Assembly: GCA_041498815.1 (NCBI GenBank)
Contig: JBGQJC010000008.1
Span: 1 to 64,000 of the forward strand
DNA: 64,000 bases
Source: DATDPM01 sp041498815
GTDB lineage: Bacteria; Pseudomonadota; Alphaproteobacteria; DATDPM01
Reading direction: 5' to 3'
Numbering within the stretch: the first letter of the stretch is position 1; the number at the start of each line of letters is the position of its first letter. The position numbers and the translations under genes were made by a program. Below the pieces are notes generated by a model. It worked only from the letters and a program-made list of their open reading frames with translations. It was not told the DNA's origin and searched no databases. This document shows, piece after piece, positions 24,795-33,019 of this stretch.

Positions 24795-25088
24795 TCAGGC
24801 CGGGCGCTGAAAGCGAAAATTGTCGGCATAGCTTTTGGCGCGGCGCTTGGCCCGGTGCGGTACCTGGACCGTATAGGTAAAGCCCTGGCGGTCGGAATAG
24901 GCGATCGCCTCTTCGAGCGTCTCGAAGCTGAGCCGCACCTGACCGCGGGTGTCGGCGGAGCTGGTCCAGCCGGTCAGCGGGTTTCGCGAGCGCGCCGCCG
25001 CCGGCTCGAATTCCAGCAGCCATTTTTCGGTGCGCGCCTGGCCCGACTGCATCGCCGTCTTGGCCGGCCGGTAAATCCGGACCTTCAT
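24795..25088 (-). CDS. NADH dehydrogenase accessory subunit, NDUFS4-like
   Basis: This 97-residue protein has the 'ETC complex I subunit conserved region' fold: MKVRIYRPAKTAMQSG, WLLEFEP, NPLTGWTSSADTRGQ, LSFETLEEAIAYSDRQGFTYTV and a basic C-terminus. It is the bacterial relative of mitochondrial NDUFS4 (18 kDa), a supernumerary complex I subunit found in alphaproteobacteria. It stabilises the NADH-oxidising module in the family. ATG 25088 follows AAGGAAATCGAGG. It sits alone beside tRNA-Pro, not with nuo genes. Confidence 0.85.
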   Translation of the reverse strand: MKVRIYRPAKTAMQSGQARTEKWLLEFEPAAARSRNPLTGWTSSADTRGQVRLSFETLEEAIAYSDRQGFTYTVQVPHRAKRRAKSYADNFRFQRPA

Positions 25089-25142
25089 CGCCTCGATTTC
25101 CTTGTTGGCCTTTCGCCGATATCGCGCGATTGCGCCCGAAAC

Positions 25143-25219
<77 letters not shown>

Positions 25220-25393
25220 GTATTTCGGATACGCTCGCGCGCAAGACTAGGGGCTATCGGAATCCCGCGCAAGAACCGATAGCCGCGCCGTACCCGTCGG
25301 TTGCGGGCCATGCCAAGGCGAATGCGCGGCGGCAAGGGACGGCTGCGGCGCGCACGCGGTATAAGACCGGAAACGCGTTTTGGAGTTGTCCCG

Positions 25394-26053
25394 ATGTCGA
25401 GCCGGACCATCCCTCTGGTCGATCCCCTTTACGAGTACTTCCTCGCCAATTCGCTGCGCGAACCCGAGGTCTTGCGCCGCTTGCGCGCCGAAACCTCGCG
25501 CCTGCCCGGGGCCAATATGCAGATCGCCCCGGAACAGGGCCAATTCATGAGTTTTCTGGTCGAAATCCTGGGGGCGAAGCGGGCGCTCGAGATCGGCACT
25601 TTCACCGGCTACAGCGCGCTGTGCGTCGCCCGCGCCATGGGCCCGGAGGGGCGCTTGATCGCCTGCGACGTGAGCGACGAGTGGACCGCGATCGCTCGGC
25701 GCTATTGGGCCGAGGCCGGCGTTGCGGAGCGCGTTGAACTGCGCCTCGGCCCCGCCCTTTTGACGCTCGACGCCCTCCGATCCGAGCGGCGCAGCTTTGA
25801 CTTCGCCTTTATTGACGCCGACAAGACCAGTTACGACGCCTATTACGAGGGGGTTTTGGCCCTATTGCGGGTGGGCGGCGTGGTCGCGATCGACAATGTG
25901 CTATGGGGCGGACAGGTCGCCGATCCCCGTCAAAAAGACGAGGATACTCAAGCAATTAGGGCGCTCAACGCCAAGATTTTGAAGGACGAGCGAGTGAGCC
26001 TGACGCTGGTTCCCATCGGCGATGGACTGACGCTGGCGCGAAAAAGGGCGTGA
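25394..26053 (+). CDS. SAM-dependent O-methyltransferase (caffeoyl-CoA OMT family)
   Basis: This 219-residue cytosolic enzyme has the metal-dependent O-methyltransferase family 3 pattern: GQFMSFLVEILGAKRALEIGTFTGYSAL (motif I), LIACDVSDEW, FDFAFIDADKTSYDAYYE with the metal-binding Asp, and VAIDNVLWGGQVADP. The substrate in bacteria is usually an unknown catechol-type or small phenolic compound. ATG 25394 follows GGAG at 8 bases. The gene is single, with tRNA-Pro upstream on the other strand. Confidence 0.85.
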   Translation: MSSRTIPLVDPLYEYFLANSLREPEVLRRLRAETSRLPGANMQIAPEQGQFMSFLVEILGAKRALEIGTFTGYSALCVARAMGPEGRLIACDVSDEWTAIARRYWAEAGVAERVELRLGPALLTLDALRSERRSFDFAFIDADKTSYDAYYEGVLALLRVGGVVAIDNVLWGGQVADPRQKDEDTQAIRALNAKILKDERVSLTLVPIGDGLTLARKRA

Positions 26054-26181
26054 CCCGGGCGCTCGCAGCGCCCACGGCGAATACTTGGAAAATTAAGCGC
26101 GGGTTAAACAATTATTAACAAGACAGCCGTAACAATTCGGCCATATAAAAGACCCCTGGTCCCGAACGACCGGAGAGGCAA

Positions 26182-26496
26182 ATGTTCCGCCCGGCCCTGG
26201 CTTTGGCTCTGGTTTCCGCCTTCGCGCTTTCGGCTTCCGCGGCCGAGAATGCGGCGCCGGGTCAATCCTGTGCGACCCGCGCCAAAGTGCTTCAGCACTT
26301 GTCGCACAAGTATTCGGAGGCGCCGATTGCGATCGGGCTGGCCGAAAACGGTGGCGTGATTGAAGTCTTGACCTCCGGCCAAGGCGGAACCTGGACCATC
26401 ATCATCACCATGCCGGACGGCACCAGCTGCATGGTGGCGGCGGGCGAGGACTGGGAGCAATTGCCCAAGTTCGCCGCCAAGAGCCCCGGCCTCTAA
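26182..26496 (+). CDS. Small periplasmic protein of unknown function
   Basis: This 104-residue protein has a signal peptide (MFRPALALALVSAFALSASA). The mature part of about 84 residues has two cysteines (GQSCATR and GTSCMV) likely to form a disulfide, an ALNGG-like turn (AENGGVIEV) and a TWTIIITMPDGTSC strand pair. Similar short exported proteins are widespread in Rhodospirillales, without known function. ATG 26182 follows GGAGAGG. An AT-rich promoter-like stretch lies at 26100-26150. Confidence 0.65.
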   Translation: MFRPALALALVSAFALSASAAENAAPGQSCATRAKVLQHLSHKYSEAPIAIGLAENGGVIEVLTSGQGGTWTIIITMPDGTSCMVAAGEDWEQLPKFAAKSPGL

Positions 26497-26563
26497 GCTT
26501 ACGCCCGGCGCCGCCGCGATCGCGGCTCCCGCCAAATCGAAATCCGGATTTGCGGACATCTCC

Positions 26564-27046
26564 TTACCGCGCGAAGGCCTTGTAAATCACCCGGTCTCCG
26601 GCCGCGATCCCGAGGCGCGCGGCGGTGCCGCCGGGAACTTCGAGGATCGCGCGCACCGGCACCGCCGATGAAACGATGTCGGTCGAAAGCGGAACCGTGT
26701 TGGCGGCGATGCCGGCGATGCGCCCGTTATTATCGATGAACAGCATGTCGAGCGGGACAAAAGTGTTCTTCATCCACATCAGCACCGTGGCGTCGCGGTC
26801 GTAGAGAAACAGCATGCCCTGGTCCGGATCGAGCCGGTGCCGGAACATGAGCCCATGGGCGTGTTGCAGCTGCGTCGTTGCGACTTCGATCTCGATTCGG
26901 AACGTTTTCTTGGAGGTTGCAATCGTGAGCACATCGGCGGGATAGATGACCCGCTCGGCTTCTTCCGCACGCAGCACCGGGGCCGCGAACATTGCGGCAA
27001 AGAGGAAAACGGCCGCGGCAATCGAGGGCAACCGTGCCGCCGTCAT
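26564..27046 (-). CDS. DUF192 family secreted protein
   Basis: This 160-residue protein has a signal peptide (ending PVLRAEE). It then has the DUF192 core: IEVATTQLQHAHGLMFRHRL, GMLFLYD, LMWMKNTFVPLDMLFID, ILEVPGGTAARLGIAAGDRV. Family members are periplasmic or archaeal small proteins with no proven activity. ATG 27046 overlaps the stop of the antiporter gene by four bases (ATGA), so it is translationally coupled to it. Confidence 0.85.
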   Translation of the reverse strand: MTAARLPSIAAAVFLFAAMFAAPVLRAEEAERVIYPADVLTIATSKKTFRIEIEVATTQLQHAHGLMFRHRLDPDQGMLFLYDRDATVLMWMKNTFVPLDMLFIDNNGRIAGIAANTVPLSTDIVSSAVPVRAILEVPGGTAARLGIAAGDRVIYKAFAR

Positions 27047-28488
27047 GGGAAGAACACGAGGGTCACGATCGCGAACACGGGAATCAGAATAGTCACGGAC
27101 CACGCCATGTAACCGAAGAAGCTCGGCATCTTGAGGCCGTGCTCTTCCGCGATCGAGCGAACCATGAAATTGGGCGCGTTGCCGATATAGGTCATGGCAC
27201 CCATGAACACGGCCCCGGCCGAAATCGCCAGAAGCGTTTGCGCCAACCCCCCCATGAGATGGTCGGGATCGCCGCTCGCGGTGTTGAAAAACACGAGATA
27301 GGTCGGCGCATTATCGAGGAAACTCGAAAGCAGACCCGTGGCCCAGAAGTAAAGCGCGTTGACCGGTTGGCCATTCTCGGAGAGCGCCCGCACCAGGAAG
27401 CCCAAGGCCCCCCCCTCGCCCGCCCGTAAAATCGCGATCGCCGGAACGATGGTCACGAAGATGGCGGCGAACAGCTTCGCCACCTCGACGATGGGAAACC
27501 AGCTGAAATAGTTGGCGGCGCGGGCTTTAGCCGGCGTCCAGACGAGCGAAATGCCGGCGATGATCAGCAACAGCACGTCGCGGACCAAATTCTGAAGCGC
27601 GATCTCGACGTGATAGACGGTGAAACTCGTTCCCGGCCGCCAGAACCCGCTCATAAGCACCGCGGCCGCGATCGCGCCCAAGAGAACGATGTTATGGATG
27701 CCCTCCAGGCCGAAGTCCGGGGTCGGCGGGTGCGGGACATGGCCGTCCCTGGCGAAATAGTAACGGTCGATAAAATAAAACAAAGCGAGCACGAGGCCCG
27801 CCGTGAGCAAGAACGGCGCCGCCATGTGCCGCGTCGTCCAGAAGAACGCGACGCCCTTGAGAAACCCGAGAAACAGGGGCGGATCGCCGAGCGGGGTCAG
27901 CGAGCCGCCGATATTGGCAACCAGGAAAATGAAGAACACCACGACGTGAATGCCATGCTTGCGCCCCGCATTCGAATGCAACAGCGGCCGAATCAGGAGC
28001 ATCGCCGCCCCGGTTGTCCCCATCACGTTCGCCAATAAGGTTCCCCCGGCGAGCAAGCCGGTGTTGGTGGCGGGTGACGGCCGGATCCTCCCCGTCAGAC
28101 GGACGCCGCCGGAAACCGTGTAAAGCGCATACAGCAGGACGATGAACGGCAGATATTCGAGGACCAGGGTGTGGACGATCTCGAATAGCGCGGCTTCGAT
28201 TCCGAATATGGCCGCGAACGGGACCAGCAAGGCGAGCGCCCAGGCGGCCGCGATCTTGCCGTAGTGGCGGTGCCACAGGCCGTGCGCCACGAGCGGCAAG
28301 ATCGCAATCGACAGCAGAAGCCCGGCGAAGGGAATGACCCAGGCAAGCCCCAGCAACGAGCCGTCCAATTGGAACCCGGATTCGGCCACGCCGGATTCGG
28401 CCATGCCGCTTTCGGCCGCGAACGCGCCGCCGGCGCCGGCCAGCAGCACCGCCAGGACCGGAAGCGCGAGCCAGCGGCAGCGGCTCAT
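27043..28488 (-). CDS. Sodium:proton antiporter / citrate-transporter-like (ion transporter superfamily)
   Basis: This 481-residue membrane protein has about 11-12 helices of the NhaD/ArsB ion-transporter type. Signature stretches are NVMGTTGAAMLLIRPLL, NIGGSLTPLGDPPLFLGFL, SSFLDNAPTYLVFF and MTYIGNAPNFMV. An N-terminal cleavable-looking segment (to about residue 25) is followed by a short AESG repeat (ESGMAESGVAESG), which should face the periplasm. It probably exchanges Na+ for H+. The start is ATG 28488 (GTG 28500 is possible). DUF192 is coupled downstream. Confidence 0.82.
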   Translation of the reverse strand: MSRCRWLALPVLAVLLAGAGGAFAAESGMAESGVAESGFQLDGSLLGLAWVIPFAGLLLSIAILPLVAHGLWHRHYGKIAAAWALALLVPFAAIFGIEAALFEIVHTLVLEYLPFIVLLYALYTVSGGVRLTGRIRPSPATNTGLLAGGTLLANVMGTTGAAMLLIRPLLHSNAGRKHGIHVVVFFIFLVANIGGSLTPLGDPPLFLGFLKGVAFFWTTRHMAAPFLLTAGLVLALFYFIDRYYFARDGHVPHPPTPDFGLEGIHNIVLLGAIAAAVLMSGFWRPGTSFTVYHVEIALQNLVRDVLLLIIAGISLVWTPAKARAANYFSWFPIVEVAKLFAAIFVTIVPAIAILRAGEGGALGFLVRALSENGQPVNALYFWATGLLSSFLDNAPTYLVFFNTASGDPDHLMGGLAQTLLAISAGAVFMGAMTYIGNAPNFMVRSIAEEHGLKMPSFFGYMAWSVTILIPVFAIVTLVFFP

Positions 28489-28634
28489 GCCCGGTGGCAC
28501 CCGATTGCCGTTCGCCGCAGGCGACGGCCGGGTGCTCTTTGAACTTGCTTCACGATTCCATCCGATCGAGCGCGGCGGAGTATGGCCGACCCCAAAGGCA
28601 AATCCAAGATCGCGATGACCGGGAAAGCGGGCAA

Positions 28635-29447
28635 TCAGTTTTCAGGCGTGGACATAACCGGAAACTCGTCGATCCCCTTCTCCATCAGGATCGCCTGAAC
28701 CAGCTCGAGCGCATGGTACCGGGACATGCCGGCGGTGAGCCTGGAGTCGAAGAGCAGTTGGACCAGGAGGATGTCCTGGGCGGTGAGCTCGATGTCCGGG
28801 CTGTGGTCGTTGAAGACGGACGGGAACACGTCATCGGAATCGTTCGGCAGGCCCAACACCTGGGTCAATTCTTCGATCACGCAGGCCTTGAGCCGTCCGC
28901 GCGCCATCACCCGGTCGATCGGGATGACGACGACCGCCTTGATGATCTCGAAATGCGCGTTGGATTGATACTGGCCGATGCAGAGATTCGTTTGCATCAC
29001 GGTGCGAATGTCGAAGCTGGGCGGGAAATAGTCGGCTTTGACGGTATCGAGCATGTTTTCCCGCTCGAAGACCACGTTGGTATTCGCGGCTCCGGGGTCG
29101 TCGGTGAGCTCGATGTCGTAGCCCGAGATATCCACGAGATGCGCCACGTGGCTTGCGACCGTGTCCCGGATCAGCTTGGGGTCGCCGGTGCGGATATCGA
29201 GGTAGATGCGGACCGGCGCCACCCATTTCCGCAGCTTCTGGTCGACATGACTATCAAACTCGTTGTGGAACACGATGGTGTCGAAGTCGTGCACCAGTTG
29301 TTCGCGCGTGAGCTTGATTTCGAGATTGAGCCGGTCGTGGGCGTCGCCGCCGTTGCCCAGCAGCCAGGCGGCCGCGAGCCCAATCAATATCCCGGGAAGC
29401 GAATCCCTAACAGTGCCCAGCATGTGGCCCCGCGACGCCCGTGTCAT
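28635..29447 (-). CDS. DUF2927 family protein
   Basis: This protein of 270 residues is anchored by one N-terminal helix (GILIGLAAAWLLGNG). The DUF2927 hallmark lies in the C-terminal half: KACVIEELTQVLGLPNDSD followed by FPSVFND, then a helix ending AQDILLVQLLFDSRL. The family is predicted to be secreted or membrane-attached, and the EELTQ motif recalls a metzincin-like helix, but no HExxH is present. Function is unknown. Starts at 29447 or 29423 are both possible, neither with a strong ribosome-binding site. Confidence 0.7.
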   Translation of the reverse strand: MTRASRGHMLGTVRDSLPGILIGLAAAWLLGNGGDAHDRLNLEIKLTREQLVHDFDTIVFHNEFDSHVDQKLRKWVAPVRIYLDIRTGDPKLIRDTVASHVAHLVDISGYDIELTDDPGAANTNVVFERENMLDTVKADYFPPSFDIRTVMQTNLCIGQYQSNAHFEIIKAVVVIPIDRVMARGRLKACVIEELTQVLGLPNDSDDVFPSVFNDHSPDIELTAQDILLVQLLFDSRLTAGMSRYHALELVQAILMEKGIDEFPVMSTPEN

Positions 29448-29646
29448 GACCGTTAGTTTAGGGGGGGTACTTCGGCCCAGCCAAGGCAAACGTGCATGGG
29501 CCGGCTCAAAACCGCGGAAACATTGGAAATTCCGCGGCGCTTTCCGTGGGTCTGGAATGCTCAAACTAACGCTTTTTTCACGCTTTTGATTTGAAATGAA
29601 GGATTGAGCGCCGTGGCGGCGGTCTCGCGCCTTTAGGGAGCAGAAA

Positions 29647-30366
29647 ATGGCCCAGGGCAAGCCCAGGAAACCCTTCGTCGCCGAACTGATGCGGGCCCAA
29701 GGCAAGCTGGCCGATCACACCGGATTCCGGGATGACGGGGCCCTTGCCCGGCACGAGGAGGTTATGGCTGCGATCGGCGAACTCAAGACTTTCATCTGCG
29801 CGGTCGGCCGCCAGCCGCAGCCGGCGATGCCCGCCGATGGCCTGCCCGATCCGCTGGTCTTGCGCCGCGAATTGGAAGCGGTGCGGGATTCCATCCTCAA
29901 TACCAAGAAGGAAATTGCGGCGGTGCGGCATCCGGGTGCCGATTCCGACCGGCTGGTGGTCGCGACCGACGAGCTCGACGCCGTGGTTGCGGCGACCGAA
30001 CAGGCCACGCATGTCATCCTGGAATCGGCTGAAACTCTCGATGAAATGGCCGCGCGCGTGAAACAGGCGTCGAACGACGCGTTCATTGCCCAGACCGTGG
30101 ATGAAATGCGCGAGCTGATCGTTAAAGTCTTCGAAGCCTGCAATTTCCAGGACATCACGGGCCAACGCATCACCAAGGTGGTCACCACGGTCAAATTCAT
30201 CGAAGATCGTGTCAACGCCATGATCGACATCTGGGGCAAAGAATCCTTTACCGGAATCGAGGTGCCGAAGCCGGTGGCGACCGACCCAGACCACGACCTT
30301 TTGAGCGGGCCGCAGCTCCCCAAAGCCGGCGTTTCGCAAGCAGACATCGACAAATTATTCGGCTGA
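29647..30366 (+). CDS. cheZ: Chemotaxis protein phosphatase CheZ
   Basis: This 239-residue helical protein dephosphorylates CheY-P. The catalytic signature EACNFQDITGQRITKVV contains Asp169 and Gln173, spaced as the Asp143/Gln147 pair of E. coli CheZ. The C-terminal peptide SQADIDKLF is the conserved CheY-tethering tail. A long acidic-basic helical hairpin precedes the catalytic segment. It stands alone; no cheY or cheA is next to it, though a chemoreceptor is 2.7 kb away. Confidence 0.92.
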   Translation: MAQGKPRKPFVAELMRAQGKLADHTGFRDDGALARHEEVMAAIGELKTFICAVGRQPQPAMPADGLPDPLVLRRELEAVRDSILNTKKEIAAVRHPGADSDRLVVATDELDAVVAATEQATHVILESAETLDEMAARVKQASNDAFIAQTVDEMRELIVKVFEACNFQDITGQRITKVVTTVKFIEDRVNAMIDIWGKESFTGIEVPKPVATDPDHDLLSGPQLPKAGVSQADIDKLFG

Positions 30367-30601
30367 TACAGGGCCTTGGCTACGGCCCGCAATTCGACCT
30401 TGCCAGACAGACTAAGTCTTTGCGATAAATGTGAATAAAGGTTCAGGGGGATTCGACGGTCCTGATTAAACCGCATCCCAAATCGGAAGTACTGGCGCCA
30501 AGCCGCTGCCGGCCATAGGTTTTTGGTCACGGTAATAATTCCGAAAGAGACTTTCCGTAAGGTCTCGGGGCCGTTGGAGCACTTACACAGGGGGCACAAC
30601 A

Positions 30602-31096
30602 ATGAAAAAAAACCGTGTCGCACGCGTGGCGCTCGTGGTTGCCGCCGCGCAACTCGCCATTGCCAATCCAGTCTGGGCCGGAACCTGCGCCTCGGCGGTT
30701 GAGAAGGCCGCTATCGACACGCGGCTCCTGCAAAACGAGCTGATGGTCAGGGCCCTCACCTGCGGGGCGAACGCCCAATACAACTCCTTCGTCGAGAAAT
30801 TCTCGCCGGATCTGGTCGCGGACGGCAAGATGCTGCGCGGCTATTTCGCCCGGGCCTACGGCAGGGGCGGCGAAAGCGAGCTTAACGGTTTCATCACCCG
30901 GATCGCGAACGGCGCCGCCACCCGCCGCATGCAGCAGGATATGGACAATTACTGCGCTTCGGCACTCAATCTCTTCAACGCGGTGCTGAGCGTGGACAGC
31001 ACGGGGCTTCGCACCTACGCGGGCCATACGCCCTTCGCCCAAGAATCCGGCGTCGAGTCCTGCCCGCTCCAGGCCGCCCGCGAGCCCAGCGAATAG
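30602..31096 (+). CDS. Secreted protein of unknown function
   Basis: This 164-residue protein has a signal peptide (MKKNRVARVALVVAAAQLAIA, then NPVWA). The mature part is mostly helical with four cysteines (GTCAS, ALTCGAN, NYCASA, ESCPLQ), probably two disulfides. I do not recognise the family. ATG 30602 follows AGGGGG, and an intrinsic terminator follows at 31122. The 235 bases upstream are AT-rich and hold its own promoter. Confidence 0.7.
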   Translation: MKKNRVARVALVVAAAQLAIANPVWAGTCASAVEKAAIDTRLLQNELMVRALTCGANAQYNSFVEKFSPDLVADGKMLRGYFARAYGRGGESELNGFITRIANGAATRRMQQDMDNYCASALNLFNAVLSVDSTGLRTYAGHTPFAQESGVESCPLQAAREPSE

Positions 31097-31121
31097 ACGC
31101 GCATGCCATAAAGGTCTTCGA

Positions 31122-31148
31122 GGGGCGCCTTCGGGCGCCCCTTTCGTT
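31122..31148 (+). terminator. Intrinsic terminator
   Basis: GGGGCGCC (31122-31129), loop TTCG, GGCGCCCC (31134-31141), then TTTCGTTT. It ends transcription of the secreted-protein gene at 30602. Confidence 0.88.
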
Positions 31149-31261
31149 TGGCCTGGTCGTCCCGTTCCTACTCGCTTTGACCGTCTGAGGTGCTGCGCCG
31201 CCCGGGGCAGGCCCAGCCGGCAGCCAGCCGGCCGACGCGCCATGAGCCCAGAGCGGGATTA

Positions 31262-31298
31262 GGAAAAGAAAAAAGGGCGCCGCATTTCTGCGGCGCCC
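31262..31298 (-). terminator. Intrinsic terminator of the OmpA-like lipoprotein gene
   Basis: On the minus strand a 9-bp stem GGGCGCCGC/GCGGCGCCC (31275-31283 with 31290-31298) is followed by a T-rich run (TTTTTTCTTTTCC, complement of 31262-31274). It lies 28 bases after the stop of the gene at 31326. Confidence 0.88.
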
Positions 31299-31325
31299 CG
31301 GTTCTCGGTACCCCTTTAGGGGGTT

Positions 31326-32279
31326 CTACTTACCCATAACGTGGATGACGATCCGAGCGCGACGATTCTGCGGCTCGCGCACCCCATCGGGTGTCGGAAC
31401 CAGCAGTTCGGTCTCGCCCTTTCCGATCGTCGTGACGTTCTTGCCCGCAACGCCCTGTTTGACAAGCTCGGCCTTGACCGCGTCGGCGCGGCGGCGCGAG
31501 AGCCTCTGGTTGTAATCGGGCGAGCCCGACGTGTCGGCGTAGCCCGTCACCTCGACCCGGGCGCTCCCGGACTTCTTGGCGTTGGCCGCGGCCGTGCGCA
31601 CGATGCCAAGGGCCTCCGGCGTCAGATCCGCCTTGTTCCAATCGAAGAACACCAGATAGGTGTCAGGCGCACCCGCCATTGCCGGCTGCGGTGGCCCGCC
31701 TTGATCCGGCATCAGATTGAACATATGCAGGCGCTCGGGCATGGCGAGAGGCGGCAGGAACGGCTCGACTTTCGCCATCGCCGCATTGAAGTTGCCCTTG
31801 CACGCGGCGACATGGGCGGGTTCCAAGACGCCGCCCCGGGCGTTCCGTTCCGAAGCCTCTTCCTTCCAGCAATCGAAGGCGACCTGGGCCCTGGCGGTCC
31901 AAGTTGGCCGGATTTCCCGTGCCCCGCGATCCATGAAGCCCATGAGCCTACCGCGCGCGTCGGTGAGGCCGGCAAGCTCGGACTCGTGCACCGCCTTATG
32001 TCCCCCGAGCGGCGTCGAATCCACCTCTTCCGGCAGAACCGTCGCCCCGCTGTTCGCGGCCTTCCCTTTCTTCGCGTGCAAGTCCGAGGCGAAGTTGTCA
32101 TCCTCGCCCGATTCGTCCGCGGCGTCCGGCCAATACTCGCTGTAAAGCGCCTGATCGAACGCCGAAACTTGGCTGCTGGCGGCCGGATGAGACCGAATTT
32201 CGAAACCATCCGGATGAGCGCAGGCGGCAACGAACACCAGCAGCAGCGCACCCAGGAGGATTTTCAGTGACCTGAACAT
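31326..32279 (-). CDS. OmpA-family peptidoglycan-associated lipoprotein
   Basis: This 317-residue protein begins with a lipoprotein signal (LLGALLLVFVAAC; the lipidated Cys is near residue 20). The N-terminal half is unlike known domains. The C-terminal OmpA domain (about 205-315) has VFFDWNKADLTPEALGIV, VTGYADTSGSPDYNQRLSRRR and LLVPT...QNRRARIVI, which bind meso-DAP peptidoglycan in the family. It thus tethers the outer membrane to the wall. It is a single gene with its own terminator, divergent from the chemoreceptor across 740 bases. Confidence 0.85.
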   Translation of the reverse strand: MFRSLKILLGALLLVFVAACAHPDGFEIRSHPAASSQVSAFDQALYSEYWPDAADESGEDDNFASDLHAKKGKAANSGATVLPEEVDSTPLGGHKAVHESELAGLTDARGRLMGFMDRGAREIRPTWTARAQVAFDCWKEEASERNARGGVLEPAHVAACKGNFNAAMAKVEPFLPPLAMPERLHMFNLMPDQGGPPQPAMAGAPDTYLVFFDWNKADLTPEALGIVRTAAANAKKSGSARVEVTGYADTSGSPDYNQRLSRRRADAVKAELVKQGVAGKNVTTIGKGETELLVPTPDGVREPQNRRARIVIHVMGK

Positions 32280-33019
32280 TTTTTCTAACCCCTGTTTAAA
32301 GACCGAGAAACCTTGAATTCGCGCCCCCGGCCATCGTTTTAACCTAGCTTAAGGCCGACGACAACGGATAAACACACGGGCACGGCCGCACGTTCCGGCC
32401 GTGATTGTGTGCTCTCATTTACGACGGCGATCTTCATGAGCCCCCAAGAAGATCCCCCGACCCTCGAAGCGACAATGACGGAGCGACTTTACCGAAATAA
32501 TCGCCAGCACGCCACGCCCGGTGGGCGGTAAATCGGGACAATATCAGCAGAAAATTGCCATCGGGTGAAGTGAAACTTTGAAATCCTCTGGTGCAAAGAA
32601 GCAACAGTGCCGGTCCGCCGCGGAAAACTGCGGAAAGCCCGCGTCGGATTCCCGGCCCGGACCTTCCCTTGCCACCCGGACCTAGGGTTCGACCGGCCGC
32701 CGCCCTCTACCCGCGGATCATCCCACCGTAACAGCGTAAACGGTTCGTTAATCGCTCCCGTGCTTTGGTGGCGAACCTAACCTTTTGAGTAAGGTGTGGC
32801 GGGCGCGCCGAAGTATTCGCGGCCGGTTTTTGCCCAAGATTATTTGGGTTTCCGCCGCACTGGCCGGAAAGAACGGAAAACACCGGGTATTCCATTTGGA
32901 TTTCTTCTCATGAATCCCGTATACACCAGCATCATTTCTTGTTGCTGCGGGGCATCACTAGGCTCGCGGCGCTCTTTTTCCGCCCTTTGTTTTGGCCGCA
33001 CGCGGCACGGTTTTGCGCG
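32280..33019. other. 740-base intergenic region
   Basis: No believable gene is present; the short frames here lack starts with ribosome-binding sites. It holds the divergent promoters for the OmpA-like lipoprotein (left) and the chemoreceptor (right), with AT-rich patches at about 32290-32350, 32560-32590 and 32740-32790. A strong hairpin lies at 32381-32403. Confidence 0.6.
32381..32403. promoter_or_regulatory. Intergenic hairpin
   Basis: CACGGCCG (32381-32388) and CGGCCGTG (32396-32403) form a perfect 8-bp stem with a 7-base loop (CACGTTC), flanked by ACACA and TGTGT that can extend it. No T-run follows, so it is more likely an operator or UTR element than a terminator. Confidence 0.3.
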